From Incurvaria masculella (lineage: Eukaryota; Arthropoda; Insecta; Lepidoptera; Incurvariidae), in contig OX335643.1 of the NCBI GenBank assembly GCA_946894095.1, positions 5,567,036 to 5,631,035 on the forward strand: a DNA stretch of 64,000 nucleotides, given 5' to 3'. The translations under genes were made by a program, and so were the position numbers. Under the pieces are notes generated by a model. That model was not told the origin of the DNA and did not search any database. It saw only the letters and a list, made by a program, of their open reading frames with translations. Positions 54,426-64,000 of this stretch are shown piece after piece; the first letter of the stretch is position 1, and each line of letters begins with the position of its first letter.

Positions 54426-54649
54426 GGAGCACTCCCTAAAAAATCACGAGCCTTTTAACTCGTGTCAAATACAGACCCGCCCCTGGCGACCAATTCTGGC
54501 GTTTCCGATGAATTCTGTAAGTTATTTTTTGAGTAATTCGTGACAAATGGCGAACCTGCGCCAGGTCTTCGCCTAAGATATGCCAGACGCGGCTTATGGG
54601 CTTTCGCACTTTCACAGTGGCTGCGACACAGTACCGGCCGGGCTAGGTA
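54426..54649. other. Noncoding, no feature seen
   Basis: A GGGCTTTCGCACTTTCACAG word resembles GGGCTTTAGAACTTTCACGG at 55391 in the Helitron-like element below. Confidence 0.35.
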
Positions 54650-55150
54650 TCGCGATACGACTTGTTTCTTTCTTTTTTTAATTAGCAAAACCCCTTCTTT
54701 AATTTTATGATGATGCTTATTTTCTGTCTTTATGATTCTTTAATTTTCTCCCTCATACTTCTTTTAGTTTGTCAGTATTTATTTTAATTTTTTATTTCTT
54801 TTGCCAATATATATTTTTTTTTCTTTTAATTATATTGTATTAAGTATCATCATTTATTTGTTTTTATAATATATATATATGTATTTAGTATTTATTTATT
54901 GATATTTATGTAGTTATATTTATGTACAGTTATATAAGTTATATATTTGAGTTTAAGTATAATGTGTATTTGTTGTATATTGTGTAGGAATTATGTTTCC
55001 TCTAAGGCTATTTCTCCATAGTTACTACTCGCACTACTGCTCACGATACCCAAAGGTAGACTGGTAGAAAATGCCTCCGGCATTAAGTTGTACCTTTTGC
55101 CCGAGTTTTTTTTTGAGTGCAATAAACTTATATAAATAAATAAATAAATA
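54650..55150 (+). mobile_element. LINE 3'UTR with (AAAT)n tail
   Basis: AT-rich 3'UTR ending AAATGCCTCCGGCATTAAGT, TTGAGTGCAATAAACTTATA and a (TAAA)n run at 55130-55148. This arrangement is typical of lepidopteran Jockey/CR1-type LINE tails. No ORF portion is preserved. Confidence 0.6.
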
Positions 55151-55202
55151 ATTAAGCCCCTGTAACTTTTTTGTGTATGATTTTGTCAGCACGAAATAAA
55201 AT

Positions 55203-55520
55203 CTAATCTAATAAATAATATAAAGGGGAAAGTTTGTAATAATGGATGGATGGATGGATGGATGGATGGATGGATGGATGGATGTTTGTTACTCTTTCAC
55301 GTAAAAACTACTGAATGGATTCTAATGAAACTTTACAATAATATAGCTTATACATCAGAATAACACATAGGCTACAATTTATGTGCCCATGGGCTTTAGA
55401 ACTTTCACGGGGCTGCGAAAACGATGCCGGTAGCGCTACTTCACACCAGGGGGAGAGGAGCCGGGGGCGGTGGCGGGGAGCGGCGGCGGGGGGAGGGCAG
55501 ACGTCGTGACTGTTTGGTGT
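55203..55520 (+). mobile_element. Helitron-like repeat with (GGAT)n
   Basis: A (GGAT)n run at 55243-55284 is followed by TTTGTTACTCTTTCACGTAA, ACAATAATATAGCTTATACA and a GC-rich end (GGGGGCGGTGGCGGGGAGCG). This resembles a common lepidopteran Helitron-like repeat; the exact 3' end is unclear. Confidence 0.55.
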
Positions 55521-55939
55521 CCGTTTGGCGAATTTTCAAGGCACTAGCGATTTGTAAAACTTAGTACATGTACATTTAACTACCCGGGAATTAGGATTGG
55601 CTAAATAGAATTCAGTTCCGCTTACGCTAAGATGGGGCTGTCATACAAACTGCAATGCTATGCACGGCTCGGCTTTGCGGCGGCAGCGCTTACTTTTACT
55701 GAAGTACGGCTTGGTATTTCCTGCAACTTTAGGACTACTTGGCATCACGCTAAATCGCCGGAGGAGCGACCAACAGAATAAAATCCTTGAGAACCAATTA
55801 CTCGATTTAGATGTGCATTGTATCTACGTCTAGCCTGATTCTACTAAAAACTTATAGATTACATAATATAACGCTTCATTACCAGAAGGGTAAGTAGTGA
55901 GTCTTAAAGTCTTATAACATGCGAACCACTTACCTGATT
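55521..55939. other. Noncoding, no feature seen
   Basis: No gene or repeat terminus recognised. Confidence 0.35.
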
Positions 55940-56095
55940 TATGTGCGTATTTTATCAATGTATAGCATCTCTGGGAGCAGTCAGGTTCGAGATGGGTTAC
56001 TGTTTTCGATGTTGAGGCTGGCTGTGGGTTGGAGTCCACGCAAAACTTACCTACGTTACACGTTACTTACTAGGTAAGCAATGTAGCAGTGAAAG
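55940..56095 (+). mobile_element. 5S-headed SINE, head only, diverged
   Basis: CTCTGGGAGCAGTCAGGTTC, GAGATGGGTTACTGTTTTCG and GAGGCTGGCTGTGGGTTGGA align loosely with the 5S-like head and the GGCTGGCCGTGGTTCGGA joint. Truncated after TTACTTACTAG. Confidence 0.55.
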
Positions 56096-56164
56096 TGCAG
56101 AAAGGTTCTCGCGGCAAATGTTTTTTTTTTAAAAAGCCACCAAACTTCAACGAAGCTCTAAATG

Positions 56165-56350
56165 GGAATTATTGGATGTTTCTCATTAAATCATGCTATT
56201 TCGGCTCGAACGATCTTGATTAAATTTGGTACATGGATACATTGTCCTGGACCAGTTTGACCCTATTTTGGACCAGTCATGTGGGCTACTTTTTATCCAT
56301 GTGATAATTAAGCCGACACTAACCCGAGCGGAGCCGGGTACCGCAGCTAG
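56165..56350 (+). mobile_element. Lep1-type Helitron, 3' part
   Basis: Ends CCGAGCGGAGCCGGGTACCG then CAGCTAG followed by T. The 5' part is diverged or replaced. Confidence 0.7.
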
Positions 56351-56610
56351 TCAGTAATATTTTCAAATGAATCGTTGTTTCAGGAAAAATATCATTTGAG
56401 GAAGTTAAATTCAGGAAAAGAACTTATGACCTCCCAAAGTCCCGAGAACTTACAGAACAGAATATTACAGAATATTAATTTATTAATGCATTTTAAGAAA
56501 ATGGACAGTCATTGAGGGCTTCGTTTTCTTTTTAAAAGTTCGCCTGTTTACGCCATTTTCAACGAAGGTGGTAAACGGCGTACACAAAGGAACGTCTCGG
56601 ATGTCAGTTT
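56351..56610. other. Noncoding, no feature seen
   Basis: Unassigned AT-rich gap. Confidence 0.35.
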
Positions 56611-56898
56611 TTAGGGTTCCGTACACAAAGGGGGAAAACGTAACCCTATTACTAAGCCTCCGATGTCCGTCCGTCCGTCTATCACAGGACTGTATCTCAT
56701 TAACCGTAATAGGTAGGCAGCAGAATTTTTCAGAGGATGTGTATTTATTTTGCCGCTATAACAACAAATAGGTAACATTAAATAATAATAAAAAATAAAG
56801 GGGGGCCCCATACGAAAAACGTATTTTTTTTTCGTAAATCTTGTATGATGGTACGGAACCCTTCGTGTGCGAGTCCGACTCGCACTTGGCCGGTTTTT
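56611..56898 (+). mobile_element. (TCCG)n-family repeat, full length
   Basis: AGGGTTCCGTACACAAAGGG to CACTTGGCCGGTTTTTTT. Confidence 0.9.
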
Positions 56899-57270
56899 TT
56901 ACAAAACGAACGATCTAATAGATTTCCTTTCGTGCGATACAATAATGAATACAAAAGTTACAAGAATTTAAAGCTAGGATTTATATGAAGCTTGCAAATG
57001 ATCCCACTAATCCCAAAAAAAATTGGATGTCGATTTGCCGAACATCCCTGTATGTTTAAGCATTTTCTTCTTAAAATTGATTGAACCTTAATTGATGAGG
57101 ATAATAATGGATACATTGACATTAGTGCTAGACCAGTGAGGGGCTCTTGTCCGGTCGTTTCGGATATTAGGCAATAGAGGGCTAGTTCACTTGGTTTTAT
57201 TTTTGTATCGAGCCCTAAGGGGGGGGGGGGGAGGTGAAGCCCCTAAACTCCCCTCCTTATATACGGCCCT

Positions 57271-57533
57271 GCGGCCTTATTGCCGAACAGCGTTAGTCGC
57301 TGCCAGCGTCAGTGTCGCTGCTAACGAGCCATCGCAATCAAGATTTTTCGGCTACCATCGACTTACCGATACCGACGACATAGACTATGTCGATGGCGGC
57401 TACAGATAAAATATAATTGCGGTTGCCTATCTTTTATCCGCAGTAACGGTAGCCGCAAAATTTGGTATGCGATGTCTCGTTAGCAGCGACACTGACGCTG
57501 GCAGCGACAGACGCTGTTCGGCAATAAGGCCGC
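57271..57533. mobile_element. 263-bp foldback element with 65-bp arms
   Basis: GCGGCCTTATTGCCGAACAG at the left and its reverse complement at the right; the arms match for about 65 bp with few differences, including GTCGCTGCCAGCGTCAGTGT. The centre has a smaller inverted motif (CCATCGACTTACCG / CTATGTCGATGG). A poly-G run (57220-57231) lies just outside. No clear target duplication. Confidence 0.85.
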
Positions 57534-58364
57534 TGGACTGGACCAGCCATTACTCCATAGAATTTAGCAGCGCTTTTAGCCATATCACTGCTTTTAGCGA
57601 AACATTCGCACAACTCTCCTGTCTCCCTCAAGGACGGCAGGTGTCTTAGTCCTTTTCTATTGGTCGCATTTTCCGCCATGCGTAGGGTGCGTGTGCATAT
57701 TCGTACTTCCTTTTACCTAAGGTAATGTCGTTGGCAATGATTTGTCGATGGTCTCATACGAGTTTTTTCAACTCTGTAACATATTGCAGTGTGAATAACA
57801 TTTATCGCTTACAAAATGAAAAATTGCTAAAATTACGGCTTCCGAAAAAGGAGTGCCGATGCGGAACGCTGTCTCGCCCAAAATGGAAGAAAACTTTCAA
57901 TTTTGTTCGCATGATTCGATGACCGCTGGCCGCCATCTTGCAATCGTATTGTCTTACCGTACTCGGCTGCCCCGTTATTCGCAGCGCGGAGAAGTTCATT
58001 GCCGCAGCATTGATTAATTTATTTTCTTCGCGTACCTTGCGTTAATGTATTCTTCGGCGTGTCATGCTCTATGGTCATCGGTACTGCATCGACACGAATG
58101 GCTGGTCTCGTCGATGGGAGCTCTTGCGTTGTGCCCTAGTTCTTTCTTTCTCGCCGGCGCGCATGCTGTTGCTGTTTTATTTCAAAGGAAAAGTCGAGAT
58201 TGTAGAAGTTTTTGCATATTCAAATGAGAATTTAGTTAATAACGGCATTTAATTGTACGATATCGTAGAGTAACGTAACTCTTATAGAATCAATCATCAT
58301 TTCATTTCATGGAGCCGATTTTGATGCTGTTTTTATGCACGTATAGTTTGATTTTTTTTTTTCA
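57534..58364. other. Noncoding; GCCGCCATCTTG motif at about 57930
   Basis: No repeat assigned. GGCCGCCATCTTGC near 57929-57942 matches the Pho/YY1-type promoter word. The several ORFs of 60-81 codons here have no recognisable domain. Confidence 0.3.
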
Positions 58365-58368
58365 TTAA

Positions 58369-58911
58369 GGTGGTCCAACCCGCTCATCTCCCCTTACAAA
58401 AGGGGAAAGAAGATCACGCCCATATTTCTTGTCAGAGATCCAAAATTTTGCTCAAAATAGCTTTATTTGATCGAACTAGATGTCTGATGACCATTGGCAT
58501 TGTAAAATTGTGTTTGGTTTCTAAGTTATAAGGTCCGAAAGTTCTCATTTTTCGCGCGTTTTATGCAATAACTTTGGAGGCGGATTACGCAATGATAAAG
58601 TAAGAACATCGTAAAAAGATTAGTCATCAGACATAGCTTATTTAATCAAGATTTATGATCTATTTGGTTTTTATTAGATTTTTTACTACAGCGGTCGTGG
58701 TTTACTTTTAGCTATAACTAAGTCGTTTTGAAATTAAAATTTTCGTAAATCTTACCAAATCATACACTATGCACATTGTCTTTTTTGTGGACATGTTGCA
58801 TCTTCCTCATCACGGAGCCTGTCTTATTCTTTGAAACAGAGAAGGTCCCAGAGCGCAACAGCACGGTTCTGTAGTGTGCCCGCGAATGAGTTGGGCCCGC
58901 CGGGTTGGGCT
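58369..58911 (+). mobile_element. GGTGGCCCA-family TTAA MITE, copy 3
   Basis: TTAA at 58365-58368 and a left end GGTGGTCCAACCCGC. Collinear with 45354-45894 throughout, but the right end decays after CGGGTTGGGC (no CACCTTAA). Confidence 0.85.
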
Positions 58912-59004
58912 ATTGACTACTTAGCATCGCGCTAGCTCCTCGGAAGGTATTTCATAAGCGATTGTAAAATCTGTACTGAACAGACGGACAGAAAAGAATA
59001 GAAA

Positions 59005-59279
59005 TCCATACTAATATTTTAAATTCTAAAGTAACTCTGTCCGTCTGTTACGTTTTCACGCCAAAACCGCTTAACCAATTTTGATGAATTTCGGTATAGA
59101 GATAGTTTGCACCTTGGAGAAGGATTTAGGCTACCTTTTGTGGCGAAAATTTAACTCGGAGGGGTTAAATAGGGATACATTTGTTATGGGGAACTCTTAT
59201 AATATTCAGGAAATAATTCGGCCCGACATCGGTCCAAAACAATATTGACCCGAACGGAGCCGGGTACCTCAGCAGGTAG
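59005..59279 (+). mobile_element. Lep1-type Helitron, full length
   Basis: TCCATACTAATATTTTAAAT to GGGTACCTCAGCAGGTAG followed by T. About 275 bp with the CACGCCAAAACCGCTTAACC block. The best uninterrupted copy. Confidence 0.85.
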
Positions 59280-59889
59280 TTATTAAAACATGTTAAATGA
59301 AGAACCATTTCCTGATTGACAAATCATTCGAAATGGTTATCTTTGCCTATACCGTTTTCGGAAGGGCGTTTTGTATGTTCTAGCATAGATTTATATAAAT
59401 TAGTTTCGATTAAAAGTGAGTTATGTGCGAATTTAAATGCACCAAAAAACATAGTTGCACCTTGAGGGGTATTCCATTTAATGTACGAAACCCTAAAATG
59501 ATATCAATGCAGATAGAGGCTTTTGCAAAAGACGCGGTCTTGTTATGAATAACCGGGTGGCATAGAATTGTAAAAAAGTCCGTGGCCTAGTAACGCAGTT
59601 ATTCAACAGTTGGTTGCAATATTTCGGCTAGTAAATGGCAATCTTGTCTTGTTTTATGGTCATTGGCCAAGCCTGGGCGCTGTCGGCACCGCATTTATCT
59701 CGATAGGAAATATCTGGGCAAGTATTACTACTTGCGTGTTGCGAATAATACGCTGTTTCGTCCTCAATAAACAATTAGTTTATGGAGCTAGCATCATATA
59801 CTAGCCTCCCTATATTTTTTTTGTATCTTGGAAATTGATGACCACAACTTCTGTCTTGAGATCAGTACACGGCATTGCCGAATGAAAGG
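59280..59889. other. Noncoding, no feature seen
   Basis: No gene or repeat recognised. Confidence 0.35.
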
Positions 59890-60160
59890 GCACAATAAAC
59901 TGGATGGAAAACACGGTCAACTTTTACCCGACCACGGCGAAGCCGAAAGGATGATTTTAGCAGCCTATGTATGTATGTATGTTTGTATTTACGTATTTTC
60001 TTCCCTCTTCGACTTCATTTTTATCTAATGCGTTGGTACCAACATGGGCGGCCTTAACTCTACCATTCATAACCATCGCATTCCTGACGAAATGGGCCAA
60101 GTCAGAAAGAGAGAAAAAGTGATGCATGAACGGGCGGGGATTGAATCCTTTTCCATTTAC
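59890..60160 (-). mobile_element. tRNA-type SINE with internal microsatellite
   Basis: ACTGGATGGAAAACACGGTC, then a (TATG)n run at 59967-59983 interrupting the body, TTGGTACCAACATGGGCGGC, and the head-proximal AAGTCAGAAAGAGAGAAAAA with a B-box-like GGATTCAATCC on the minus strand. Confidence 0.65.
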
Positions 60161-61698
60161 ATATTTCCATTCCAAATATCTATCCAATATACCTACATAA
60201 TTCGTCAGGATTTTCTTCTAGAATGAATCTTCTATAACGCTTTCATACTATACTTTACGAAGCTCTACGGAGATGAATCTCTTTCCATGCCACGCGGGAG
60301 GAATCGTAATCTGCAAGGGCCTGATTTTACGCGGCAAACATAAATTTAACCCGCTCCTAGTATGATTGTTTCACCCTACCTAAGCAACTTGTTGATGTCA
60401 AACGGTCATCTCGGCCGCCCCACCCTAAGTACACATTTCCAATCTACGGCTGTGTTTGAGCAGACTGCTCAGAGCCATTCGGTGCAAGAAGTAGCAAAAC
60501 ATAGCGTTTTTGCTAACATAATGACAGTTCCGAGTACCTCGGCCGTTTTCGCTGACCATAGATCACTCCTTTTTGCTCCACCTCGCTGAGGTGAAGCTGG
60601 AACTGGAGCAAGATCTTTCAACTGTCACTTAAATTACGTAATTTCGAGTTGAATTTCGTATCGATTGGAAATTAGTTGAGATTTAAATGAATTTAGACAG
60701 ATATTGCTTGATTTTGCGCGTTTGCCCAAAGGATTTCGGGCTGCAGGATTGCTCTGAGCCATTCCGCCTGATTCCGTTCTGTAACTGACAATACGGGGCG
60801 GGATGGAAAGATTTTTTCCGGAACAAACCTTACTTCTTTCACTATTGACGTTACTGATTCTGAACTATAATATGTATTCAATATGTGTATTATGTGTTCA
60901 CACTGCGTAATTCCAGTCGCAGTTCCGACTCTGCGCGGCTGAGTAGCTCGTTATCGACCGTCGTCGGTCGCTCGATAGCGGCATTATCAGCTACGATTCA
61001 ATTTGGACATTCAATTAACACCTTTAATTTCTTGCACAATCGAGTCGGATTCGAAAGTGGGGGCTAATGGTTAGGTGTAATTCAATCTAAAGTAGTTATA
61101 TCGGACGATAAAACGAAATAATTCCATGGTCTTTGGCAAAGGTCTTTACCTATGCAATTAGATATTTATAAACAGCATTTTCAGATTTTATTATATGTGG
61201 ATTGGCGCGCAATTCGAATGAAAGCCATTTCATTTTAATTTCAAATTCTGTCAATTGTTTTGTTTTTCACTGGCCACAATAAACTTGTACTTTTTTAAAC
61301 AAATTGTCATTGTTTTAAGTGGGAAAAAGTATACCACTGTCGTGTGCTGGTTTGATATCCAATTACTTTAACACACTTCATAGAAATGAGGTATCTAACT
61401 ACTTATGACACCATCTTATTTAATTCAGGATTACTGACTAAGACTTAAACCCACTCATTTACTAATTTATATGTAGTTTGTTCACACTTCACTAAGTATG
61501 CGATGAAGTATACCTGCAAGACGAATGTACACCTACCAATATGGTTTCGACTGTTGGTCTTACGAAACCGCATTGACCTACGGTTACCTAACAACCAGCT
61601 GTGCAAGCACAAGGTTTTTGACACCAATAACAAGATTCTATGGTTGCTGTCTTCAAATGGTTACCTTCCTATATCAGTTGTGCATGCAGACGTACAAT
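60161..61698. other. Noncoding, no gene seen
   Basis: 1.5 kb with no recognised repeat. The small ORFs at 60362, 60885 and 61503 (60-81 codons) lack domains and consistent splice signals. Confidence 0.35.
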
Positions 61699-62430
61699 AC
61701 AGGCTGAATTTTTCAAGTGTGCCTTCAGGGCCAAATCCGAAACTATAAGAAATATCGGACAACACTGAAATGAGTCATGAGGCCGATTTTGATACAAATT
61801 AAAACTGAATTTTTGGATTTAAAAATAAAAACCCAGCCGGGAATCAAACTCGTTGATTTTGAGAAAAATAACGCATTTTTTATTATTGCACCAGCCAGTA
61901 GTGTCACTTATAAGGAACAAATCCTGTGAACTAAAGAAAAGTGTCACCAGTCAATAGTGTCGCTTATAAGGAATGCATGCTTTGAAGTGATATGCTAGCC
62001 AAATTAAAGTAAAGTGTTGATTTTAATAAACCGATTAAAATGTTTAAGCATTCATGCATTACCCATACCTTCACTGATCAAATTGTGATAAGAGATAATA
62101 CAATTTTGAAACAAGAACCGATTTTGTGATGCTGAATGCAGGTGGATACAATCGTCTAGTCAAGGCTAGAGCTTCATTGCAAACACTTTGATTATTGTAG
62201 GCAAGGGTAATGTATGGATGCTTGAAAATCAACACTTTCCTTTAATTTGGCGTTTTCTCAAAATCAACGAGTTCGATTCCCAGCTAGGAAAACATTTTTT
62301 TTGTAAAACCGAATATTTCGCTGTTTTAGTTTTTATCTAAATCGGCCTCATGACTTCTTTCAGTGTTTTTCGATATTTATTATAGTTTCTGATTTGGCCC
62401 CGAAGCCACACTTGAAAAATTCAGTCTGTA
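61699..62430. mobile_element. Long-TIR element, about 190-bp arms
   Basis: The left arm (61699-61888) and right arm (62236-62430) are diverged reverse complements: GCTGAATTTTTCAAGTGTG / CACACTTGAAAAATTCAG, GTCATGAGGCCGATTT / AAATCGGCCTCATGAC, ACTCGTTGATTTTGAGAAAA / TTTTCTCAAAATCAACGAG. The loop contains a direct duplication (GTGTCACTTATAAGGAA at about 61909 and GTGTCGCTTATAAGGAA at about 61958). No ORF. Confidence 0.75.
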
Positions 62431-62790
62431 TAAGTGTGTGTTCGAAAAGTCCGTGGCACTTGATGATGGTCTCCCTATTTGCTTATTTTGACATTCGTGA
62501 TGTCTTGAGCGCGATGATGGCAACACCAGATAGTTCTATCGCGATGTGGAAGTGGGTTAAGATGGTCCGTGATTCGTACTTTGTACTCGCATTGCGAAAA
62601 GTGACTTTTTCGTGCGATCGTCGCCTCCGCATATGCGCGATGCCTCGGGGCCATATGTCATCTCGGATTTCGAGCGCATCGCATGGTGTTGCGGCAGATG
62701 TAGCCAAATATCTACTGTTGAAATCTGAAACGTGATAAGTAGTTGTTGCATAAATCATCCGTAACCTATTTTTGAACGCGCCGACGACTT
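62431..62790. other. Unrecognised stretch with overlapping ORFs
   Basis: ORFs of 64-113 codons overlap on both strands. None resembles a known family. The CpG-rich composition (GCGAGTGCGATCG-type words) alone can explain them. Confidence 0.3.
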
Positions 62791-62951
62791 AGCCCCGGTT
62801 GCACGAAGAAACAACTGAGTCAATGTTCAAACAAGTCACTTTTAGTGAACCGCATAGAGTTCCTTCCATACTGTCCACACAAAGTGACGTGTTTGATCAT
62901 ACTTTGACGTTAATTTAGATTTTTTTGTCCTTTCGTGCACTCGGCCCTTAG
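62791..62951. mobile_element. Small MITE with TGCACGAA ends
   Basis: GCCCCGGTTGCACGAA at the left and (reverse complement) GGGCCGAGTGCACGAAAGGA at the right, with the interior AGTGACGTGTTTGATCATAC. Related ends or interior occur near 1290 and 12485. Confidence 0.6.
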
Positions 62952-62959
62952 AGGACTAC

Positions 62960-63125
62960 CTCAAATCAATTCAAATCAAATTTTATTTTATAAAGGTACA
63001 GTAGATAACTGTTTTATGTTCCCTCTTTCCCAAACTAGTGCTTGTCTGTATCATGGGAGCATCTGAACTGTATCGAGGTGCGCAACCTAAAAAACAAATA
63101 CATGAACATCATCACCTAATTCTGA
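62960..63125 (-). mobile_element. LINE 3' end, minus strand
   Basis: TCAAATCAAATTTTATTTTA, GTTCCCTCTTTCCCAAACTA and GCGCAACC match, inverted, the 3'UTR at 13420-13515. TTTGAT-type words at 62963-62980 are the terminal short repeat. Confidence 0.7.
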
Positions 63126-63502
63126 GATTCAAAGACAGTTCTTAGTTCTTGAGACGATTTTCTTTCTTTTGACTGCCAAATTTGACAAAATGTCAAAAGT
63201 GACAGTATCACTCATATACACTGCGTCGTCATATGGGTGAACGTATGGGCCTGAGGGTACCCTCTATTACCCGAACTGCTTCTCGGCATGCTCTGCAGTG
63301 CCAGTCCTTGGTCAGCCGGACATGCGCGAAATAGAGACAAATTTGTAAGTAACATCAAACAAAGAGTAAAAGTGAAATTATATTATATCTCTTTCCATTT
63401 TACATGGTTTCGACCGTACAATTTCGTTTAGATAAATATTTCTAATTACAAAAACACAACCCCATTTTATACATAACATACAGTAGAAATACATACGCAA
63501 AG
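63126..63502. other. Noncoding, no feature seen
   Basis: Unassigned. Confidence 0.35.
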
Positions 63503-63545
63503 TCAGTCAGTCATTCAGCGTGTTTGCTTGCTTGTTGTGTATGCC
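63503..63545 (-). mobile_element. RTE LINE 3' terminus
   Basis: GTCAGTCAGTCATTCAGCGT then GTTTGCTTGCTTGTTG: the (GTCA)n tail and the very end of the RTE 3' region also seen at 23770 and 31600. Confidence 0.55.
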
Positions 63546-64000
63546 TGATAGGCCAGTCTTTTAGGCATTAAAATCAGAAAAGTAACACAAATCACAAAAG
63601 GCACAGGCTTGTGTATTTAGTGCAAAACGGACGTCAATCTAACGTCAACCCGCAACGGATTTCAGGAAAAACATTCGAAGCCAAGCAAGAACTTTGCACA
63701 TCCTCTTTCTGCGCGCGCAAACAATTTCACATAGGTAAACATGACTGCCGCAGATCTGACATAAGCCTATAATGGCGATCGCGAAAAAGTAATGATGCAC
63801 GAAAAACTTGAAATTTAAAATAAGAATACGAATGTAAAATCACCGAAATAGTGTTGACCGCGTTAAATGGAATTATTTGGCGGACTCCGCCGCCATTAGA
63901 ATTGACCGGTCTAATAACGACATAATGCGAATGTAGGTCGACTTTGCTGCTGTTACGTTGGCCAACCGGCATCACACATTCGCACGCTCGAGAGTTATTA
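63546..64000. other. Window end, no feature seen
   Basis: The 82-codon minus ORF at 63727-63975 has no recognisable domain. Confidence 0.35.

Noticed and set aside
54010..54543. 177-codon plus ORF
   Set aside because: Arg/Pro-rich translation of a CpG-dense block with equal ORFs on the other frames. No domain recognised.
62394..62758. Overlapping 113- and 91-codon ORFs on opposite strands
   Set aside because: Mutual shadows; I considered a transposase remnant but found none of the expected motifs.

Overview
The window reads as nuclear DNA from a moth or butterfly (Lepidoptera); I cannot place the species. The case rests on repeat families known from that order: SINEs with a 5S-rRNA-like or tRNA-like head and a shared body (HaSE1/2/3-like, as described in Helicoverpa), Lep1-type Helitrons (start near TCCATACTAATATTATAAA, end CTAGT), RTE-clade LINE tails ending in (GTCA)n, and a very abundant repeat carrying (TCCG)n. 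There are no bacterial-style genes, operons, CRISPR arrays or viral gene sets.

Host coding content is very low. I support three exons of one plus-strand gene. Exon 1a (coding 30908-30965) and exon 1b (coding 37322-37394) each have a start codon, a good start context and a consensus donor, and each leaves one extra base. Exon 2 (50405-50496) has a clean acceptor, begins with the two bases that complete that codon, encodes one membrane-spanning segment and ends on a consensus donor in phase 0. The simplest model is a membrane protein with two alternative promoters giving two different short, basic cytoplasmic N-termini. Later exons lie beyond the window. A CD36/SCRB-type scavenger receptor is one possibility from topology, but it is not shown.

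Layout. 1-5.8 kb: CpG-rich promoter-like blocks (625-1010; 2690-2981 with a candidate donor) and scattered repeats. 5.8-14.8 kb: SINEs, a 1.28-kb mariner with one frameshift, a LINE tail and a TTAA-flanked 472-bp element. 15.4-19.4 kb: a 1.3-kb TAA-flanked element nested in a MITE, a foldback element and a three-copy MITE array. 20-28.3 kb: a perfect palindrome, an 18-bp minisatellite, an RTE fragment, a SINE cluster, a hAT-like element and a long hairpin. 29-38.3 kb: the two first exons, a second near-identical copy of the 472-bp element and more MITEs. 39-50 kb: a 28-bp tandem repeat, a Helitron split by a TTAA element, a hAT-like element and SINEs split by other repeats. 50.4 kb: exon 2. 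50.5-64 kb: a self-nested MITE, GC-rich blocks, foldback elements, LINE tails and a long inverted repeat.

The most informative biology is the alternative-first-exon gene, the layered insertions whose order can be read from target-site duplications, and the near-identical 472-bp pair pointing to recent mobility. Stretches between listed features are AT-rich noncoding DNA in which I see no gene. All calls come from reading the sequence by eye; no alignment or database search was run.
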